Shown one piece after another: positions 16,977 through 27,203 of a stretch of DNA of 64,000 nt. Each line of letters opens with the position of its first letter. Within the stretch, counting starts at the first letter, position 1. The notes beneath the pieces were generated by a model. It had not been told where the DNA came from. It did not search any database and saw only the letters and a program-made list of their open reading frames with translations. The DNA is from UBA1801 sp035353395 (lineage in GTDB: Bacteria; Acidobacteriota; Holophagae; Holophagales; Holophagaceae): contig DAOPZL010000003.1 in NCBI GenBank assembly GCA_035353395.1, positions 1 to 64,000 of the forward strand. Direction: 5' to 3'. The position numbers and the translations under genes are program-made.

Positions 16977-18167
16977 TCAGTCCTGAGGGGTGTAGGTCTT
17001 CTCGATCTTCCACTTGCTGTCCTTGATGGACATGATGACCACCGGCTTGTTGTGGGGGTTGTGCGTCGCCGGCTCGTAGGTCAGGGAGCTTGTGAAGACG
17101 GGGACGTCCTTCATGTTCTCCAGGGCTTCCTTCATCGCCACGGTGTCGATCCTCTTGGTCTTGTCCAGCGAGGTCTTGGCGGCGTACTCGAGGGCGTAGA
17201 GGGCATCCAGCGCATAGTAGGCGTAGATGTTGGCCTTCATGTTGTGCGCCTTCTGGAACTGGTCGTTGTAGTCCTTGAACTCGGGAGCTTCCGTGGACAG
17301 GCCGGAGGTGAGGTAGGCACCTTCCAGCTGCTTGCCGGCCATGGAGAGGAGTTCGTCCGCGACCCAGCCGTCCACGCCGAGGAACTGGGTCTTGAGGCCC
17401 AGGGCTTCCGTCTGCTTGGCGATCAGGGCCACATCCCGGTAGGTCGAGGACGGGAGGACGATGAGGTCCGGATTGGTCTTGGCCACCTTGGAGATCTGGG
17501 CGCGGAATTCCGTGTCGTTGGCCTGGTAGCCTTCCTTGGCGATGACCTGGCCGCCCAGCTTGGTGAACTGCGCTTCGAAGTACTGCATGATGCCGGCGGA
17601 ATAGGCGTTGCCCACGTCGTAGATGAAGGCGGCCTTCTTCTTGCCGAGGTCCTTGAAGGCGAAGTCGGCCAGCACGTAGCCCTGGTAGGGATCGACGAAG
17701 CACGTGCGGAAGATGTAGGGCTTCACGCTTCCGTTCTCGTTCACCGTGACCTTCACGTTCGAGGCCGTCGTCGTGATGACGGGAACCTTGGCCGCCTCGG
17801 CGATGGGGGCGATCGGAATCGACGCGGCGGTCCATTCAGGGCCGATGACGCCGACGACCTTGTCCTGCTCGATGAGGCGCTTGGCGGCGGCCACGGCTTC
17901 GGGGGCCTCGCAGCGGCTGTCGTAGGTGACCAGCTCGATCTTCTTGCCGTCGATGCCGCCCTTGGCATTCACCTCCTTGACCCGGTCTTCCAGCGCAAGC
18001 TTGGCCGCCTGCCCCACGTAGGAGTCGGGTCCCGTCAGCTGCGCGACGAAGCCGAACTTGATGACCTTGTCGTTCTTGCATCCAATGGCCATGGAGCAGA
18101 TGACCGCAGAGACGGTTGTGAGAACCACCGCGCGGGTATGTTTTACTACAAACCGCAGGCTAGACAT
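16977..18167 (-). CDS. livJ: Liv-type ABC transporter substrate-binding lipoprotein, 396 aa
   Basis: A type I periplasmic binding protein. The leader is MSSLRFVVKHTRAVV followed by a hydrophobic stretch and a lipobox MAIGC, so it is tethered to a membrane as a lipoprotein. IKFGFVAQLTGPDSYVGQAA and VIGPEWTAASIPIAPIAEAA are the family's usual first-lobe segments. The ATG at 18167 follows GGAGGG. It is the first gene of the 13-gene operon. Family members bind leucine/isoleucine/valine but also amides, urea, aromatic acids and peptides; the neighbours argue for D-amino-acid or iso-peptide ligands here. Confidence 0.9.
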   Translation of the reverse strand: MSSLRFVVKHTRAVVLTTVSAVICSMAIGCKNDKVIKFGFVAQLTGPDSYVGQAAKLALEDRVKEVNAKGGIDGKKIELVTYDSRCEAPEAVAAAKRLIEQDKVVGVIGPEWTAASIPIAPIAEAAKVPVITTTASNVKVTVNENGSVKPYIFRTCFVDPYQGYVLADFAFKDLGKKKAAFIYDVGNAYSAGIMQYFEAQFTKLGGQVIAKEGYQANDTEFRAQISKVAKTNPDLIVLPSSTYRDVALIAKQTEALGLKTQFLGVDGWVADELLSMAGKQLEGAYLTSGLSTEAPEFKDYNDQFQKAHNMKANIYAYYALDALYALEYAAKTSLDKTKRIDTVAMKEALENMKDVPVFTSSLTYEPATHNPHNKPVVIMSIKDSKWKIEKTYTPQD

Positions 18168-18193
18168 GAGCCCTCCGAGTTGTGAATGTTGAA

Positions 18194-18212
18194 ACGACGC
18201 AAATTGCGTCGT
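18194..18212. promoter_or_regulatory. Candidate operator, 19-bp palindrome upstream of livJ
   Basis: ACGACGCAAATTGCGTCGT is self-complementary except for its central base. It lies 27 bases before the livJ start codon, between promoter and ribosome binding site, where a bound repressor would block the operon. The RpiR protein encoded in the operon is the obvious candidate to bind it. Confidence 0.6.
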
Positions 18213-18504
18213 CCGATCGGGTTTGGAAAGATGCAGAGCAAGGGCGCCCTGCAATATTTGTTGGATCCATGGTCTTCATCCGCAATGAATGTGTCAACGA
18301 GTTTTGAAAATAAAATTTTTTTGTCGTTTTTACGATCACACGTTTGTTGCAGACTTGCGAGTCCATGCGACAAATCCTGGAAAAACCCATGGAACGGCTC
18401 GTCCATCGCCGGATCCTGCCGGATGGATGCCTGCCCGCCTGGGCCCACCGGATCGTCATGCGCGTCCAGAAAGCCATGGACCCTGCCGGGAGGACGCAGT
18501 CTTC

Positions 18505-18531
18505 CCGTTCCCCAGGACCGGAAGGGAACGG
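18505..18531 (-). terminator. Hairpin downstream of the lacI gene
   Basis: CCGTTCCC and GGGAACGG form an 8-bp stem with an 11-base loop, about 30 bases after the lacI stop codon. No clear U-run follows, so termination strength is uncertain. Confidence 0.35.
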
Positions 18532-18560
18532 AGGCACCGCCGGCCGGAACCGGGGAGAGG

Positions 18561-19607
18561 CTAGCCTTCCTTGACGGCGGCCCTCGAGCTTTCCCGGAGC
18601 ACGAGCGTCGTGGGCACCGAAAGCGTCAGGCCGGTCTCGCGCGGCTCCAGGATGCGGTCGAGCGCGAGCCCCAGCGCCGCCGTGCCCATCAGCGTCGTCC
18701 TGACCCGGATGGAGGAGAGGGGCGGATTCATGTATTCGGCTCCGGCCTGGTCGTTGCACCCGACCAGCGCAAGGTCGTCCGGCACGCGCAGCCCGGCGTC
18801 GGCGATGGCCTTGTAGGCGCCCACCGCCATGTTGTCCGTCGCGACGTGGACGGCCGTGGGCCGGTCCCCGGCCCGCAGCAGCCGCTGCATCAGGCGGTGG
18901 CCGTTCTCGTGGTTGTAGCCGCCCTCGCAGAGGAACACGGCCTCGGCCTCCAGGCCGTGTTCGGCCAGGGCCGAGTGCAGCAGGGCCTCCCGGACGTCCT
19001 GGAACACGGCCGGGCTGCCCGGGACTTCCTGCTCCCTGCCCCCGATGTAGCCGATGCGCCGGTGTCCCGCGGCGATGAAGTGGTCGACCAGCTCGGAAAT
19101 GGAGGGCCGGAAGTCGGCCAGGACCCGGTCCGGCCTGGGCACGCCGGGATCGAAGTCCACGCAGACCGACACGGGCCGTTCCGCCAGGATGTCCGAGATC
19201 AGGCTTTCGTCGCAGGACCCCGCGCTGCCGATGATGATGGTCCCGTCGGCGGCGCCGGAGATGCGGGGGAGGTCGGAGGCGCCGCGGTAGAACACCTCCT
19301 CGAATCCGACCTGGCGCCGGTTCGCGGCCGACCTGACCGCGTGGTGGATGGACAGGTAGTAGGGATCGTCCAGCTCTTCCTCGAGGGTGTTCAGCAGGAC
19401 GCAGCGGATCGTGATGTTCTTGTAGATGTTGCTGATCCTGGAGATCTTGCGATTCTTGGGCGACACGTAGTCGAGGTCGTCGGCGATCTCGAAGATCAGC
19501 TTCTTCTTCTTCGTCGTGATCGAAAGGGACGTGTCCTTGTTGAGCACGCGGGAGACGGTCGTGATGGAGACGCCGGCTTTTTCAGCGATTTCTTTGATGG
19601 TGGCCAT
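18561..19607 (-). CDS. LacI family transcriptional regulator, 348 aa
   Basis: The N-terminal helix-turn-helix reads IKEIAEKAGVSITTVSRVLN, the classic LacI headpiece, followed by a hinge and a type I periplasmic-binding-like sensor domain (GYIGGREQEV, ALVGCNDQAG, VPTTLVLRES). The downstream-lying position after lacZ on the same strand makes it the probable repressor of the beta-galactoside operon. Its sensor domain resembles that of EbgR/GalR-type proteins. About 200 bases separate it from lacZ, so it may have its own promoter. Confidence 0.9.
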   Translation of the reverse strand: MATIKEIAEKAGVSITTVSRVLNKDTSLSITTKKKKLIFEIADDLDYVSPKNRKISRISNIYKNITIRCVLLNTLEEELDDPYYLSIHHAVRSAANRRQVGFEEVFYRGASDLPRISGAADGTIIIGSAGSCDESLISDILAERPVSVCVDFDPGVPRPDRVLADFRPSISELVDHFIAAGHRRIGYIGGREQEVPGSPAVFQDVREALLHSALAEHGLEAEAVFLCEGGYNHENGHRLMQRLLRAGDRPTAVHVATDNMAVGAYKAIADAGLRVPDDLALVGCNDQAGAEYMNPPLSSIRVRTTLMGTAALGLALDRILEPRETGLTLSVPTTLVLRESSRAAVKEG

Positions 19608-19809
19608 GGGCTGTCGTCATTCGATTCGGCATGTCGAGCTGGGAGGGGCGATCGGAAACCAAGGTGCCTCGACGCGAGGATTGCAGGTCCGTCGTTCATG
19701 CCGGAACCGGAATCCCGTCGGCCTCCGGTCTGGAATCCGAGTCTGCCTCCCTCCGACTCCCCATTCTCCACGATCCTCCCGGCGCGGGCCAGACGGATGT
19801 CCCCGGCGC

Positions 19810-22800
19810 CTACCCGGGCAGGACCTCCCGCGCCAGGGACGGCTCGCTCGCCTCCTTGTTGCTGAAGGGCGTCAGCTTGAGGGAAAGCTCGAAGGGCTCG
19901 AAGCGGCAGCGGTGGGCGGCCAGCTGGTCCTGGCCCATGGAGTTCGAGCCGAGGCCGTTCTGCCGGTGGTCCAGGTTGAGGACGATGTAGTCCCGGGGCC
20001 TGAGATCGACGGGGTGCCGGGCCTTCTCCAGGTCCTCGGCCTCGTGGCGCAGGGCGCTGAAATGGAAGGGTTCCCGGCCGGAGGCGACCAGTCCGAGGCC
20101 CCGGTCGTTGCACAGGCTCACCCACCGGCAGCCGCTCCGGTTGCCGTTCTCCTGGGGCTTCACGTAGGGCGTGGCCAGGCCGTCGACCGTGGCGCGGTAG
20201 ACCCCCAGGGAGACCGCTTCCATGGAATCGGGATAGGACTCGCCGGGCCCGAGACCGAACCAGCGGACGGCGTCGAGATCCACGGGCAGCGCCAGCTTCA
20301 CGCCGATGCGCGGCAGCATGGCCGGGGCCAGGTCGACCCGGCCTCCGGGCTGCCCGGACACGGTGAACAGGATGTCCCCCGTGCCGTGGATCCGGTAGGA
20401 ATACTGCGAGCGGTAGTGCCAGGTCCCGTTGGGCGGAGCGTTGAGAGTCTCCACCGTCAGCTCGACCCAGGTGTCCGTCTTCCGGACGTCCACGCGCTCC
20501 ACGACCTCCTGCATGAGGTGCAGGAAATGGCGTTCCCGGTAGTCCTTCAGCAGGTTGACGTCGTTGTCGATGGGGGCGCGCCAGAACTGCAGGGCGGGTC
20601 CCTGGAGGAGGATCTCCGCGCCGTCCCAGACCAGGCCGGACAGCCGTCCCCGGACGGTGTCGAAGAGGCATTCGAACCGCCCCCCGGCGATCCGCAGCCG
20701 CGCCCTGTCGGACTGGGTTTCGACCGGACTGGAGGGCCGGACCGGACGCAGGGCGTTTCCCGCGGGCAGCCGGAACTGGGCGGTGGCCAACTCATGCCCG
20801 GCGGGCGCCCAGGGCGTCTCCGCCCTCGTCACATAGGAGAAGTCCAGGTGGCACGCGCCGGTCCCGGGCGGCACGACCGGGATCCGGATCTCCCCGCTCC
20901 CCCGGGGGGGGATGGCCGGAACCGGGAGGCACCCGGAGCGGACCAGCTCCCCTTCCCTTCTCAGGGCGTAGCGCAGGTCCAGGAAGTCGAGCGGCGTGAA
21001 GTCGAGGCGGTTCGTGAGCCGGAACCTGCCCTGGGCCAGGTCGACGGCTTCCGTGGCGACGGGCTCGATCACCTTCTTGAACTCCAGCAGTCCGGGAGAG
21101 GGCGTCCGGTCCGGGCGGACGAGCCCGTCGATGCAGAAGACGCCGTTGTTCGGCTCGTCCCCGAAATCCCCTCCGTAGCGGTAGTAGGGGCAGCCCCCGG
21201 CATCGTGGGCCAGGATCCCGTGGTCCACCCATTCCCAGATGAACCCGCCCTGGAGGCCGGGATGGCGGTAGAAGAGCTCCTGGTAGTCCCGGAGGTTCCC
21301 CGGGCCGTTGCCCATGGCGTGCGCGTATTCGCAGAGGATGTGGGGGAGGCGCGACGAGGCCGCGATCGCCGCGAGGGTGGGCTTCTCCGGATGCTCCAGC
21401 CAGGTGTACATCGTGGAATGGACATCGGTGCAGGCGTTCTGGGTGTCGCCTTCGTAGTGGAGCAGCCTGGTCGGGTCCAGTGCCCTGGCCCGCTCGGCCA
21501 TCGCCAGGAAGTTCCGGCCGAAGCCCGATTCGTTCCCCAGGGACCAGAACAGGATCGAAGGATGGTTCCGGTCGCGCCGGATCATGCGCTCGAGGCGGTC
21601 GACATAGACGGATTCCCAGGCCGGGTCGCCGCTCAGGCGGTCCATCTCCCCCGAGGTCTCGAAGCCGCTGCACTCGAGGTCGTTCTCGGCGACGACGTAC
21701 ATGCCGTAGGCGTCGCAGAGGTCGTAGAAACAAGGGGCGTTGGGGTAGTGGGAGGTGCGGACGGCGTTGATGTTGTGCTGCTTCATGAGGCGGATGTCCG
21801 CCTCGATCTCCTCCCGGGAGACCACCCGGCCGTTCCGGGGGTTGTGGTCGTGGCGGTTGACGCCCTTCAGCTTGATGGCGACGCCGTTCACCGTGAACAC
21901 GCCCTCGCGCTTCTCGATGACCCGGAACCCCACCTGGAGGGGCACGACCTGGATCCGGGCGTCCGCGCCCGGTCGTCCGAGCGAGACCAGCAGCTTGTAG
22001 AGGGCGGGGGATTCCGCCGACCAGAGCCTGGGCGAGGGGACTTCCAGGCTGATCCTGGCCGAGGCTCCGGCGCCGGGAGCCGGACTCGAGGCCTCGGCCA
22101 CCACGGCGCCCTCCGCGTCCAGGAGCGTGCAGGCCAGCCGGGAGTCCGGGGCCGAGCCCCGCAGCCAGACTTCCGCCTCGAGGGCTCCCCGGGAGAAGTC
22201 GTCGTCCAGCCGGGTCACGACCCGGAGGTCGTCGATCCCTTCCAGGGGTTCGGCGTACAGCTCCACGTCCCGGAAGATGCCGCTCAGCCACCACATGTCC
22301 TGGTCCTCCAGGTAGGACCCGTCCGACCACTGGAAGACCCGCAGGGCGCAGGTGTTCTCTCCTTCCCTCACGAGGTCCGTGACGTCGAACTCGGCCTGGA
22401 GTCGGGCCCCCTTGCTGTAGCCCGCGTCCCGGCCGTTGATCCAGAGCTGGAAGGCCGAATCCACGCCGTTGAATCTCAGCACGACGCGCTGGCCCAGCCA
22501 CTCCGGCCCCAGGCGGAAGGCGCGCCGGTAGAGGCCGGTGGGGTTCTCCGTCGGCACGAAGGGCGGGTCGGCGGGAAAGGGGTACCAGAGGTCGGTGTAG
22601 TGCATGCGCCCGTAGCCCTGCATCTGCCAGTTGCCCGGGACCACGATCGGGTCCCAGGCTTCCGCGGGCGGAAAGGGGTCCGCCTGGAAGCCTTCCGGGG
22701 CGTATTCCGGGGCGTCGAGGAACAGGAACCGCCAGACCCCGTTCAGGCTCATGTAGCCCAGGGTGTACCGCGGCTCCCCCGTCAGCGCCGACTCAGGGTC

Positions 22801-22890
22801 GGGGTAGCTGAGGAAGTGGGCCCTGGCCTCGAGCCGGTTCCGGCCGGTGATGGTGACGTCTTCCCATTCCTTCATCGCCCTTGCGCGCAT
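19810..22890 (-). CDS. lacZ: Beta-galactosidase, GH2 family, 1026 aa
   Basis: The length is almost that of E. coli LacZ. Domains in order are the GH2 sugar-binding domain, an immunoglobulin-like domain, the TIM barrel and the small/C-terminal LacZ domains. The acid/base Glu is in SLGNESGFG and the nucleophile Glu in CEYAHAMGNGPG. The N-terminal block contains NGVWRFLF and VPGNWQMQGYGRMHYTD, standard for LacZ. No signal peptide, so it is cytoplasmic and acts on galactosides brought in by the ABC importer encoded upstream. The ATG at 22890 follows GGAGG with a seven-base spacing. Substrate could be lactose or plant-derived beta-galactosides. Confidence 0.95.
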   Translation of the reverse strand: MRARAMKEWEDVTITGRNRLEARAHFLSYPDPESALTGEPRYTLGYMSLNGVWRFLFLDAPEYAPEGFQADPFPPAEAWDPIVVPGNWQMQGYGRMHYTDLWYPFPADPPFVPTENPTGLYRRAFRLGPEWLGQRVVLRFNGVDSAFQLWINGRDAGYSKGARLQAEFDVTDLVREGENTCALRVFQWSDGSYLEDQDMWWLSGIFRDVELYAEPLEGIDDLRVVTRLDDDFSRGALEAEVWLRGSAPDSRLACTLLDAEGAVVAEASSPAPGAGASARISLEVPSPRLWSAESPALYKLLVSLGRPGADARIQVVPLQVGFRVIEKREGVFTVNGVAIKLKGVNRHDHNPRNGRVVSREEIEADIRLMKQHNINAVRTSHYPNAPCFYDLCDAYGMYVVAENDLECSGFETSGEMDRLSGDPAWESVYVDRLERMIRRDRNHPSILFWSLGNESGFGRNFLAMAERARALDPTRLLHYEGDTQNACTDVHSTMYTWLEHPEKPTLAAIAASSRLPHILCEYAHAMGNGPGNLRDYQELFYRHPGLQGGFIWEWVDHGILAHDAGGCPYYRYGGDFGDEPNNGVFCIDGLVRPDRTPSPGLLEFKKVIEPVATEAVDLAQGRFRLTNRLDFTPLDFLDLRYALRREGELVRSGCLPVPAIPPRGSGEIRIPVVPPGTGACHLDFSYVTRAETPWAPAGHELATAQFRLPAGNALRPVRPSSPVETQSDRARLRIAGGRFECLFDTVRGRLSGLVWDGAEILLQGPALQFWRAPIDNDVNLLKDYRERHFLHLMQEVVERVDVRKTDTWVELTVETLNAPPNGTWHYRSQYSYRIHGTGDILFTVSGQPGGRVDLAPAMLPRIGVKLALPVDLDAVRWFGLGPGESYPDSMEAVSLGVYRATVDGLATPYVKPQENGNRSGCRWVSLCNDRGLGLVASGREPFHFSALRHEAEDLEKARHPVDLRPRDYIVLNLDHRQNGLGSNSMGQDQLAAHRCRFEPFELSLKLTPFSNKEASEPSLAREVLPG

Positions 22891-22915
22891 CGGTCTGCCT
22901 CCAAGCGTCCGTCGG

Positions 22916-24166
22916 TCACTGCGAGATCTTCGCCATCGCGTCCTGCTGGAGGCTCTTGAGCGTCGACCTCACGTCCGCGTTCTTGAGGAGGATCCGGGCC
23001 TGGGCGTTGTAGGCCAGGTCGCAGACTTCCTGGTAGTACTCGCTGGAGTGGACCGGCGGGATCTCGGGCGCGATCTGGGCGAAGAGCTTCCAGATCTTCT
23101 GCTTCCCGAAGTAGGGCTCGGCCATCTCGAACACGGGGTCCTTGAAGGACGGGATGTAGGAAGGATAGAGCCCGTACTTGGAGAACCCGTTCACCAGCGA
23201 GGCCTTGTCGGTCATGGCGAACTTGGCGAATTCCACCGCGGCCTGCCTGCTGGGGCTGGAGGCCAGCACCATGAGGTCCGATCCCCCGTCCGTGGCCGCG
23301 GTCCCGCCCCCGGCGGACAGGGACGGCATCCGCATGACGGCCCACTTGCCGCTGGCGTCCTTGATCTCGTCCTTCATCGTCCCGGCCCACCAGACGGCGC
23401 TGGCGACGGTCGCGACCTTGCCGTCCTTGGTGGCGGTGACCAGGCCGTCCCAGTTCACGGAGTCGTAGATGACGCCAGCGTCGTACAGCTTCTTGACCAT
23501 CGTCATGGCCTTCACGGAGGCCTCGGAATCGAACTGCGGCTTGCCGTTCTGGTTGAACAGCGCCTGGCCCTGCTGGTTGAGCATGAACGAATAGAGCGTG
23601 ATCCGCCGGGACACGGAGGTGGGGAGCATCTTCACGCCGAGGGCGTTCATCTTCTTCCCGGCCTTGAGCAGGTCCTCCCAGGTCTTAAGGTCGCCCGGCT
23701 TCACGCCGGCCTTCTGGAAGTAGTCCGTCCGGTAGTAGAGGGCGCAGGGGCCGCTGTCCCAGGGCACGGCCACCAGCCTGCCGTTCACGGTGCACTCGGC
23801 GCGCTTGACCTTGAGGAAGTCGTCGGTCTTGAGCTTGCCCGTGAAGTCCACGAAGCTCTGGGGAAACTTGGACGCGAACCCGGAGATCCGCTCGCCCTCG
23901 ATGGAGACGACATCCGGAAGGCCCACGTTGGCCGCCAGGCAGGTGGTCAGCTTGTCGTAGACCTGGTCCGTCCCTAGGTCCTCGATCACGAACTCGACCT
24001 TGGGATGGAGCTTCTTGAAGTTCGCGGCGCTGTCGGACAGCGATTTGGCCGCGACGTCCCAGCTCCAGATGGTGATCTTCCCGGAAAGCTCGGCCGCTCC
24101 CGAGGGACTCGAGAGGGAGGCCATCACGAGGCCTCCGAGCAGCGTGGACAGCCATTTCTTGGACAT
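22916..24166 (-). CDS. Extracellular sugar-binding protein of a carbohydrate ABC importer, 416 aa
   Basis: A family 1 solute-binding protein. A signal peptide of about 24 residues ends near SGAAEL. Mature protein segments such as ITIWSWDVAAKSL, VEFVIEDLGTDQVYDKL and AVPWDSGPCALYYRTDYFQ match oligosaccharide-binding MalE/UgpB-like proteins. It is followed 26 bases later by lacZ and preceded by the two permease genes, so it should deliver beta-galactosides to the transporter. Confidence 0.9.
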   Translation of the reverse strand: MSKKWLSTLLGGLVMASLSSPSGAAELSGKITIWSWDVAAKSLSDSAANFKKLHPKVEFVIEDLGTDQVYDKLTTCLAANVGLPDVVSIEGERISGFASKFPQSFVDFTGKLKTDDFLKVKRAECTVNGRLVAVPWDSGPCALYYRTDYFQKAGVKPGDLKTWEDLLKAGKKMNALGVKMLPTSVSRRITLYSFMLNQQGQALFNQNGKPQFDSEASVKAMTMVKKLYDAGVIYDSVNWDGLVTATKDGKVATVASAVWWAGTMKDEIKDASGKWAVMRMPSLSAGGGTAATDGGSDLMVLASSPSRQAAVEFAKFAMTDKASLVNGFSKYGLYPSYIPSFKDPVFEMAEPYFGKQKIWKLFAQIAPEIPPVHSSEYYQEVCDLAYNAQARILLKNADVRSTLKSLQQDAMAKISQ

Positions 24167-24308
24167 GTGCTCCTCCTTGGGTTGCGGGCGTGACGATCCC
24201 TGACGGATCCGCCTGCGGGGGTGGAAACGGGGTGGTTGCGGTGCTCGATCACCGGTTGCTGGGGCCGGCCTGCCGGCCGGAAGATGACGTGTCGCGTGCC
24301 TCCTGCCT

Positions 24309-25169
24309 TCAGCCCTTGACGGAACCTCCCATGACGCCGGAGACGAACTGCTTCTGGAAGACGAGGAACATCAGCATGATCGGGATGGTCGCGAGGGTGG
24401 ACCCGAGCATCACCATCCCGTAGTCCGTCCGCTGGAGCCCGTTCAGCGAGGCCAGGGCCACCGGGAACGTGTACATGTCCTTCGTGCCGAGGATGATGAG
24501 GGGCCACATGAAGTTGCCCCACTGGCTGATGAAGTTGTAGATCCCGAGTGCGCCGAGGGCCGGCTTCATGGAGGGCAGGACGATCCGGAGGAAGATCGAG
24601 AACTCGCCGCAGCCGTCGATGCGGGCCGATTCGATGATCGCGTCCGGGAAGTTGAGCATGTTCTGGCGCATCAGGAAGATCCCGAAGGCGTTGGCCAGCG
24701 AGGGCAGGATGACGGCCCAGTAGGTGTTCTGCCAGCCGAGCTTGTTCATCATGGTGAACAGGGGCACCAGCAGCACCTGGTTGGGGATCATGAGCGTGAG
24801 GATGATGACGGCGAACAGGACCCCCCTGCCCCGGAACCTGAACTTGGCCAGCGCGTAGCCCGCCAGGGAGTCCAGGAAGAGCGTCAGCGCCGTGTAGACG
24901 GACGCGATCAGGAGGGAATTGAAGAGCACGCGCCCCGTGTGGATCTTCTCGCCCAGGTGGGCCCAGTTCGCGGCGAGGTTCGTCCCGAAGAAGAGCCTCG
25001 GCGAGGCGCTCAGGATCTCGCCCGTCTCCAGCGTCGCGGACGTGAACATGAGATAGAAGGGGAACAGCGAGACGAGGGCCAGGCCGCCCAGGAAGGCGTA
25101 GGTCAGGACCTTCGCGGCCAGCTTCCCGCGGCGCTTCCGCCGGCTGCTGCTCGTGGCCGCGTCAGGCAT
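24309..25169 (-). CDS. Carbohydrate ABC transporter permease, MalG type, 286 aa
   Basis: Six predicted membrane segments and the EAA loop ESARIDGCGEFSIFLRIVLP (about 180-199) that contacts the ATPase. LDSLAGYALAKFRFRG is typical of MalG-type permeases. It overlaps the 3' end of the MalF-type gene by eight bases. The gap of about 140 bases before the binding-protein gene contains a GC-rich inverted repeat near 24265-24280 and could hold a separate promoter or attenuator. Confidence 0.92.
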   Translation of the reverse strand: MPDAATSSSRRKRRGKLAAKVLTYAFLGGLALVSLFPFYLMFTSATLETGEILSASPRLFFGTNLAANWAHLGEKIHTGRVLFNSLLIASVYTALTLFLDSLAGYALAKFRFRGRGVLFAVIILTLMIPNQVLLVPLFTMMNKLGWQNTYWAVILPSLANAFGIFLMRQNMLNFPDAIIESARIDGCGEFSIFLRIVLPSMKPALGALGIYNFISQWGNFMWPLIILGTKDMYTFPVALASLNGLQRTDYGMVMLGSTLATIPIMLMFLVFQKQFVSGVMGGSVKG

Positions 25170-26079
25170 GGTCGGACCCCCCTCCCAGCTTGAACTGGAG
25201 CACGGACAGGGCGCCCACGATCAGGACCAGGACATAGCTGATGGCCGCCGCGTACCCGAAATTGACGTAGCGGAACCCGGTGTTGTAGAGGTAGTGGGCG
25301 ATGGTGATCGTCGCGTTGTCCGGCCCGCCCTGGGTCAGGATGTAGGACTCGTCGAAGAGCTGGAGCGTCCCGATGGTCGAGGTGATGGTGCAGAACAGGA
25401 TGATGGGCTTCATCATCGGCACCGTGACGCTGAAGAACTTCTGGATGCCGCTCGCGCCGTCGATCTCGCAGGCCTCGTGGAGCTCGTCGGGGATCCGCTG
25501 CTTCATGCCGGCCAGCATGATGATCATGTTGTAGCCGGTCCAGCGCCAGGTGATGGCCAGCATCAGGGAGATGCGCGCCGCCATCGGCGTGTTGAGCCAG
25601 TCGACCCCCTGGAGGCCTGCCAGGGCCAGGACCCGGTTGACGAGGCCGTAGTCGGTGTTCAGCAGGAGCTTGAACACCAGGGAATAGGCGACGAGGCCCG
25701 TGACCGCCGGCATGAAGAGCGCGATCCGGAAGAACCCGTTGAACCGGACGAACTTCTGGTTCAGGACGCTGGCGATGACCAGGGCGAGGAGGACCATCAC
25801 CGGCACCTGGACCACGAGGTAGAGGAGGGTGTTGGTCAAGGCGCTGATGAACTGGGGATCCTTGAGGAGGTAGAGGTAGTTCTTGAGGCCGACGAACCGG
25901 GTGATCCCCCCCTTGTTGCTCTGGAAGCTGAGGACCAGGGAGCTGGCGATCGGGTAGAGCATGAACGCGAGGAACGTCAGGACGACGGGCGACAGGAACC
26001 CGTACGGCGCCAGGGTGTCCCCTCGCCACCGCCTGCGGCGGGCGGGGTTCGCGGATGCGGCTTCTCCGGGGGTGGGCAT
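25162..26079 (-). CDS. Carbohydrate ABC transporter permease, MalF type, 305 aa
   Basis: Six membrane segments after a basic N-terminus (ARRRRWRGDTLAPYGFLSPV). The EAA loop reads HEACEIDGASGIQKFFSVTV near 205-224. RITRFVGLKNY-like and QGGPDNATITIAHYLYNTGF segments are characteristic of MalF/UgpA permeases. It lies 11 bases after the ATPase gene. It forms the channel with the MalG-type partner. Confidence 0.92.
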   Translation of the reverse strand: MPTPGEAASANPARRRRWRGDTLAPYGFLSPVVLTFLAFMLYPIASSLVLSFQSNKGGITRFVGLKNYLYLLKDPQFISALTNTLLYLVVQVPVMVLLALVIASVLNQKFVRFNGFFRIALFMPAVTGLVAYSLVFKLLLNTDYGLVNRVLALAGLQGVDWLNTPMAARISLMLAITWRWTGYNMIIMLAGMKQRIPDELHEACEIDGASGIQKFFSVTVPMMKPIILFCTITSTIGTLQLFDESYILTQGGPDNATITIAHYLYNTGFRYVNFGYAAAISYVLVLIVGALSVLQFKLGGGSDHA

Positions 26080-26090
26080 GGCAGGGCTTC

Positions 26091-27203
<1,113 letters not shown>

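Larger units (their letters stand above)
18168..18560. promoter_or_regulatory. Intergenic regulatory region upstream of livJ
   Basis: This 393-base gap holds the livJ operon promoter (read leftward). A TTGACA -35 match lies on the minus strand at 18292-18297, with no good -10 at the ideal spacing. An AT-rich tract spans 18300-18335 and a 19-bp palindrome lies at 18194-18212. Near the lacI end is a hairpin at 18505-18531. No gene is seen. Confidence 0.5.

Noticed and set aside
18292..18297. TTGACA as a firm sigma-70 promoter for livJ
   Set aside because: No good -10 hexamer at 16-18 bases; kept only as a hint inside the regulatory region entry.
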